Origin: Engraulis encrasicolus
Lineage: Eukaryota > Chordata > Actinopteri > Clupeiformes > Engraulidae
DNA length: 64,000 nucleotides
Assembly: GCF_034702125.1 (NCBI RefSeq)
Contig: NC_085867.1
Coordinates: forward strand, 37,020,721 to 37,084,720
Reading direction: 5' to 3'
Positions within the stretch are counted from its first letter, which is position 1. The number at the start of each line of letters is the position of its first letter. Of the stretch, positions 60,150-64,000 are shown piece by piece. The notes beneath the pieces were generated by a model, which worked only from the letters and a program-made list of their open reading frames with translations, had not been told where the DNA came from and did not search any database. The position numbers were made by a program, and so were the translations under genes.

Positions 60150-62727
60150 GTAAGCAGCTCGACCAGTCTCTTTTCCTTTAGCCAGGCATGACCGCAAGGC
60201 AGTACAGAACCCCTGTTAAAGCACTTTACCCCCAACCCCCCTTTCTTAAGAAATGTTGAGTCATAATCCTCTTTGACAACCACCCTTTCCAGCTCAGTAA
60301 AAAAAAAAAAAAGATCTGCCATCATCATCACCAGTCGAGGCATTTCCCTGGCTGTCACTGGCGGCCGGAGAGCAACCTGAGTGGCCTGATGATAAAGTAC
60401 AAAGCTAAATGGGCTTGCTAGCCGTAAGTGTGTGTAATCCGAGAGCCACAATTAAGGGACTTGCTCTTGACGTGGGAAATGATGCTCTCAGGCCATTATT
60501 GTTGGAGATGACATTGGGGACAGACAATGGTAGTAGTTTGCATAATTAGGCCTACCTCTGAAGTGACATTTTTGACATAAGATCAAAAATAACATTCGAC
60601 GAAATAATATTTGGGTTATATCAATTTTTGTGGGAGGTGGGTTAATATGGCGAAACATGAAGGCACATCCACTAAACCTTTGTCATTTGCACATTTTAAG
60701 ATTTGGCCACAGCAAGGTGGGATGTGCATACTTTTACTCTTCTGAACATTTTACATCAGATATTTTATCACCTGCATACCTTTGTTGCCACATGCATGAT
60801 GTTGCTGTAATATCGTTGTCTGTGTATGTTTGTATGTGTGTGTGAAGTGGGTGTGTTCTCCCCCCTCTTAAAACCAAAGGTGTACGAGACGGACAGGTAG
60901 CGGTGAAATTTACTATCTCTTTTTTATGTGCCCTGCCCTCTTTAACTTCTATTTGTCCCATTCGGCACCCCGTACGTACACATGTTCACACCTTCCATAC
61001 AGCCACAGTTACAGCACAGCCAAGTGACTTAAAGGGTACGTGTTTGATAGCCCTGTTAACTTTGAACCTCTGACATTTTCAGTCTGTTGCTTTCCGAGCA
61101 GGCCCTGAAAAAGACCATCAAAGTGCTACACATCCGCTCCTCCAATTGACCCCAAAAGGCCTCCGTGAGATTTAACACTCTTAGCTTGACATTAGAGTGG
61201 AGGCGCTTTGTGTTACCATGGCGATTTGCACATATACAGCTCAAGCTCCTTTTGTCTGTTGGACATGGAGGCACTTAAAGGGTTAATTGGGAGGGCAGTG
61301 AAGACCTTTCCTGGCTGGCTTTTGAATAAGGGTGTGTACAAAGCACAGCTTGAATGAAGGGAAGCTGTTTAGTAGGGTTGTATAGAGTAAGTCGTACCCT
61401 TCAGGTCATAAACACTGTGTAGTCTCGCTATTACAAATAACAGTGTAAGGATTCAGAACACAGATGTTTTTAATGCCTTTTGACTTCACTAAAAATCCAT
61501 CTAGTTGTAGTAACACTGACGCACTCGTATGTACACGAACCACAGACCAGTGTATACAAGCTCTGTCTCTGTCTCTCTCTCTCTTTCTCTCTCTCTCTCT
61601 GATACAGACACCCATGATACACACTCACTCCAGTTCTCCATCTAGTTGGTTTTTATAATATGTTTTTGTCCTCAGTAACCCTACTCTAACTGGTAACTCT
61701 CGGCTAACTCATTTTTAATCCGTGACGCCATGCTCTCTCCAGCCGGCAAAACAAATGGAACATAAGATTGTCAATATCCAGGTCACACTTCATGCTATTG
61801 CAGGTTTACGTTACAGTAATTGGAGGTAACTGGGAAACGGTGCACAGGAAACCGTAAATCCGGACTTAATCCAGAGTTAATCTATAAGGAGGAGAGTCTT
61901 GTGACTTGTGTTGGAGACCCACAGTAGTTCAACCTGGGTGACCAATTACAAAGCAGCATTTTCCACAATAGCAAGTACTTTCACAGTTTTCGTTTTGTTA
62001 AAGCAGTCGGTCATCTTGTGTCTTTTAGGATGAAGTGCAATAATGTAAACCTGCAGCCTTTGCTAAGAATAGTCGACCTCCAAGTGGAGTAGTGTTATCC
62101 ACAATAGCCAGTTTCACAGTTTTCAATGCGTTAATTCAGCCGTTCATGTTGTGCCTTTTAAGAGCCAAATTTAAGTCTGTAAATGTGTGTAGCCTTTTCC
62201 TGAGAATAGCCCAGGTAAGATACATTTTCAAACCTGAATGAGAAATGGTAATGAAGTATAAGCAAGGGCGATTAGGATGATGAAACTGAAGGAAATCCAT
62301 AAAAGGTAAGGCCAAATGAAGGTAAAAAGCTTTGTGTCCTTACATGGCTTCCCTTTGCATCCTTTTATCAGTAGATCCACTCAGACGGGAAAGTGCTAGA
62401 CATTCCTTTTTATCGCCCTCACATGAAAAAAAGTCCTCCTTTCCACAAACAAGTGAAGCACTTTAAAACAAAGTACAGAAAAGGAAAAAAAAATCTGAAG
62501 AGATGAAGTCTGAAGTGTGTCATCCTAACACCGATGCGTCATCTGTCCTCTGTTGAAATATGGATAAATATTATTTCATTTTCAAGACTGATGGACTAGT
62601 AGCGATTAAAAAACCTTGAATCTAAAAAATGATGTTTTTATTTTCTTACAATCATGGTGATTGAGTGTTTACCCATGATTTTCTGTGTGTATGTCTATGT
62701 GTGTGTGTGTGTGTGTGTGTGTTATAG
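60150..62727 (+). other. Intron 13 (2.6 kb)
   Basis: A short imperfect CT run near 61564-61600 and the terminal (TG)n; otherwise nothing I can name. Confidence 0.7.
62683..62722. repeat. (TG)n tract in the exon 14 acceptor
   Basis: TG units with TATGTCTA interruptions, then about 12 pure units (62698-62722), followed only by TATAG and the exon. Confidence 0.96.
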
Positions 62728-62883
62728 GCTGGCGTCCCAGCTTCAAGTACTACAACATGTGGGTGTCCCTGGCGGGGGCGGCCCTCTGCTGTGTGGTCAT
62801 GTTTGTCATCAACTGGTGGGCGGCCCTGCTCACCAACGTCATCGTCATGTCCCTCTACATCTACGTCAGCTACAAGAAGCCCG
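62728..62883 (+). CDS. slc12a2: slc12a2 exon 14 (residues 640-691): TM11-TM12
   Basis: One hundred and fifty-six bases, phase 1 to 1, donor gtatgc. It encodes [38 protein letters not shown] and [14 protein letters not shown], the last two helices, which form much of the dimer interface in CCC structures. The acceptor is preceded by an uninterrupted (TG)n tract ending 5 bases before the AG. The next exon, expected to begin with a VNWGSS-like sequence, is not in the window. Confidence 0.97.
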
Positions 62884-62989
62884 GTATGCATGGCTCTACT
62901 CAGTTACTTATCTTTTCATATCTGCTTTGATTACTTTATCTCTTGATTACTTTCTGTCTGCCTCTCTTGATTACTTTTCTTTCTTGATT

Positions 62990-62994
62990 ACATT

Positions 62995-63070
<76 letters not shown>

Positions 63071-63215
63071 TCGGTCTTTCTTTCTTTCGGTCTTTCTTTC
63101 TTTCTTTTGTCTGCCTGTCTGTCTGTCTGTCTTTTGTCTGTCTTTTGTCTGTCTGTCTTTTGTCTGTCTGTCTGTCTGTCTGTCTTTTGTCTGTCTGTCT
63201 TTTGTCTGTCTACCT
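62990..63215. repeat. (TTTC)n followed by (GTCT)n
   Basis: About 23 TTTC units with two CGGT interruptions, then GTCT units with TTTTGTCT spacers, in intron 14. Confidence 0.96.
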
Positions 63216-63269
63216 CTGTCGAGTGCAACTTGACTCCTGTTCCTCATTGTACCTAGAACAAGAAAGAAG

Positions 63270-63305
63270 CGTGTGTCTGTGTGTCTGTGTGTCTGTGTGT
63301 CTGTG
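63270..63305. repeat. (GTGTCTGT)n short repeat
   Basis: About four 8-base units. Confidence 0.85.
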
Positions 63306-63408
63306 TGCATGAATGCGTGAGTCAGAGAGACAGACCGAGCTCTTTGAAGTGTGCTAGTGCAGTGAGGTCATAGCCACTGCTGATAGGGCCGATCCCCTCT
63401 GGAGCCAC

Positions 63409-63697
63409 ACACACACACACACACAGACACACAGACACACAGACACACAGACACACAGACACACAGACACACAGACACACACAGACACACACAGACACAC
63501 ACAGACACACACAGACACACACACAGACACACACAGACACACACACAGACACACACAGACACACACAGACACACACACAGACACACACAGACACACACAG
63601 ACACACACAGACACACACAGACACACACACACACAGACACACAGACACACAGACACACACAGACACACACACACACAGACACACACACACACACACA
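63409..63697. repeat. (CA)n/(CAGACA)n compound repeat
   Basis: About 290 bases of ACACAGAC-type units of 8, 10 and 12 bases. The poly-CVS frames on the - strand are artefacts. Confidence 0.97.
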
Positions 63698-63724
63698 CCA
63701 CTTCTGGAGAGCTTGCAGAACACT

Positions 63725-64000
63725 GCAGCCTTTCAGCTTTTCAACCTCCTGTCCTTTGTCTGTGAGGCCTGAAAAGTGCTCGGGCAGGCAAAAACCACAC
63801 TTCCAACATCGGTGGCAGACAAGACAGCAAGGACACTTGGGATATTAGCACACAGAGACACACACACATGAGCACTGGCCTCGCTATCCCTGACAGCCCA
63901 CAAACACACAGGTTGCATATGGCATTTTGAATGGGCCAAATTCGTCATTTGCATCACACTGTCACCCATACTAGGCAAATGCGGCCAGCCCTGTGCAAGT
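63725..64000. other. Intron 14, nothing recognised
   Basis: No exon with similarity to the next NKCC1 exon is visible before the window ends. Confidence 0.6.

Noticed and set aside
63322..63723. CRISPR-like regular array of ACACAGAC units
   Set aside because: There are no unique spacers; it is a simple compound microsatellite in a vertebrate intron.

Overview
The window is teleost-fish-type genomic DNA. It carries the 5' half of one multi-exon gene on the + strand and no second protein gene that I can support. Fourteen coding exons, all bounded by GT..AG, splice into 691 uninterrupted codons that match slc12a2 (NKCC1), the basolateral Na+-K+-2Cl- cotransporter. The match rests on two SPAK/OSR1-binding motifs and the regulatory threonine cluster in exon 1, the cation-chloride cotransporter (CCC) transmembrane core, and a single exon 4 (the paralogue slc12a1 has alternative versions of this exon). 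The gene runs off the right edge after the exon encoding TM11-TM12; the C-terminal cytosolic exons and the 3' UTR are not here. Teleost origin is inferred from the protein and from the repeats: dense hAT-type MITEs, tRNA-derived SINEs with fish-type tails, and very long CA and CT microsatellites. I cannot name the species or decide between teleost slc12a2 paralogues.

Layout. 1-6.4 kb is upstream flank packed with nested hAT MITEs and a tRNA-SINE. 6.4-7.6 kb is a CpG-rich promoter, 5' UTR with two short upstream ORFs, and exon 1. 7.6-39.4 kb is intron 1 (31.8 kb), made of microsatellites, two minisatellites, several terminal-inverted-repeat elements and one element enclosing a decayed LINE fragment. 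39.4-45.3 kb holds exons 2-4; intron 2 contains a cluster of four hAT elements, one nested in another. 45.3-62.9 kb holds exons 5-14, with repeats pressed close to several splice sites. 62.9-64.0 kb is the start of intron 14 and is almost entirely tandem repeats.

How it works together. The exons build the regulated N-terminus (kinase docking, PP1 docking, phospho-threonines) followed by the 12-helix transport domain, in which the expected Na+, K+ and bumetanide-site residues are present. The unexplained structure is mostly mobile-element archaeology plus repeats placed where they could influence splicing: a SINE tail that forms the exon 7 acceptor region, a (TG)n tract 5 nt from exon 14, and a hexamer/CA tract 9 nt after the exon 5 donor. 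I saw no CRISPR array, rRNA, functional tRNA gene or novel gene system.
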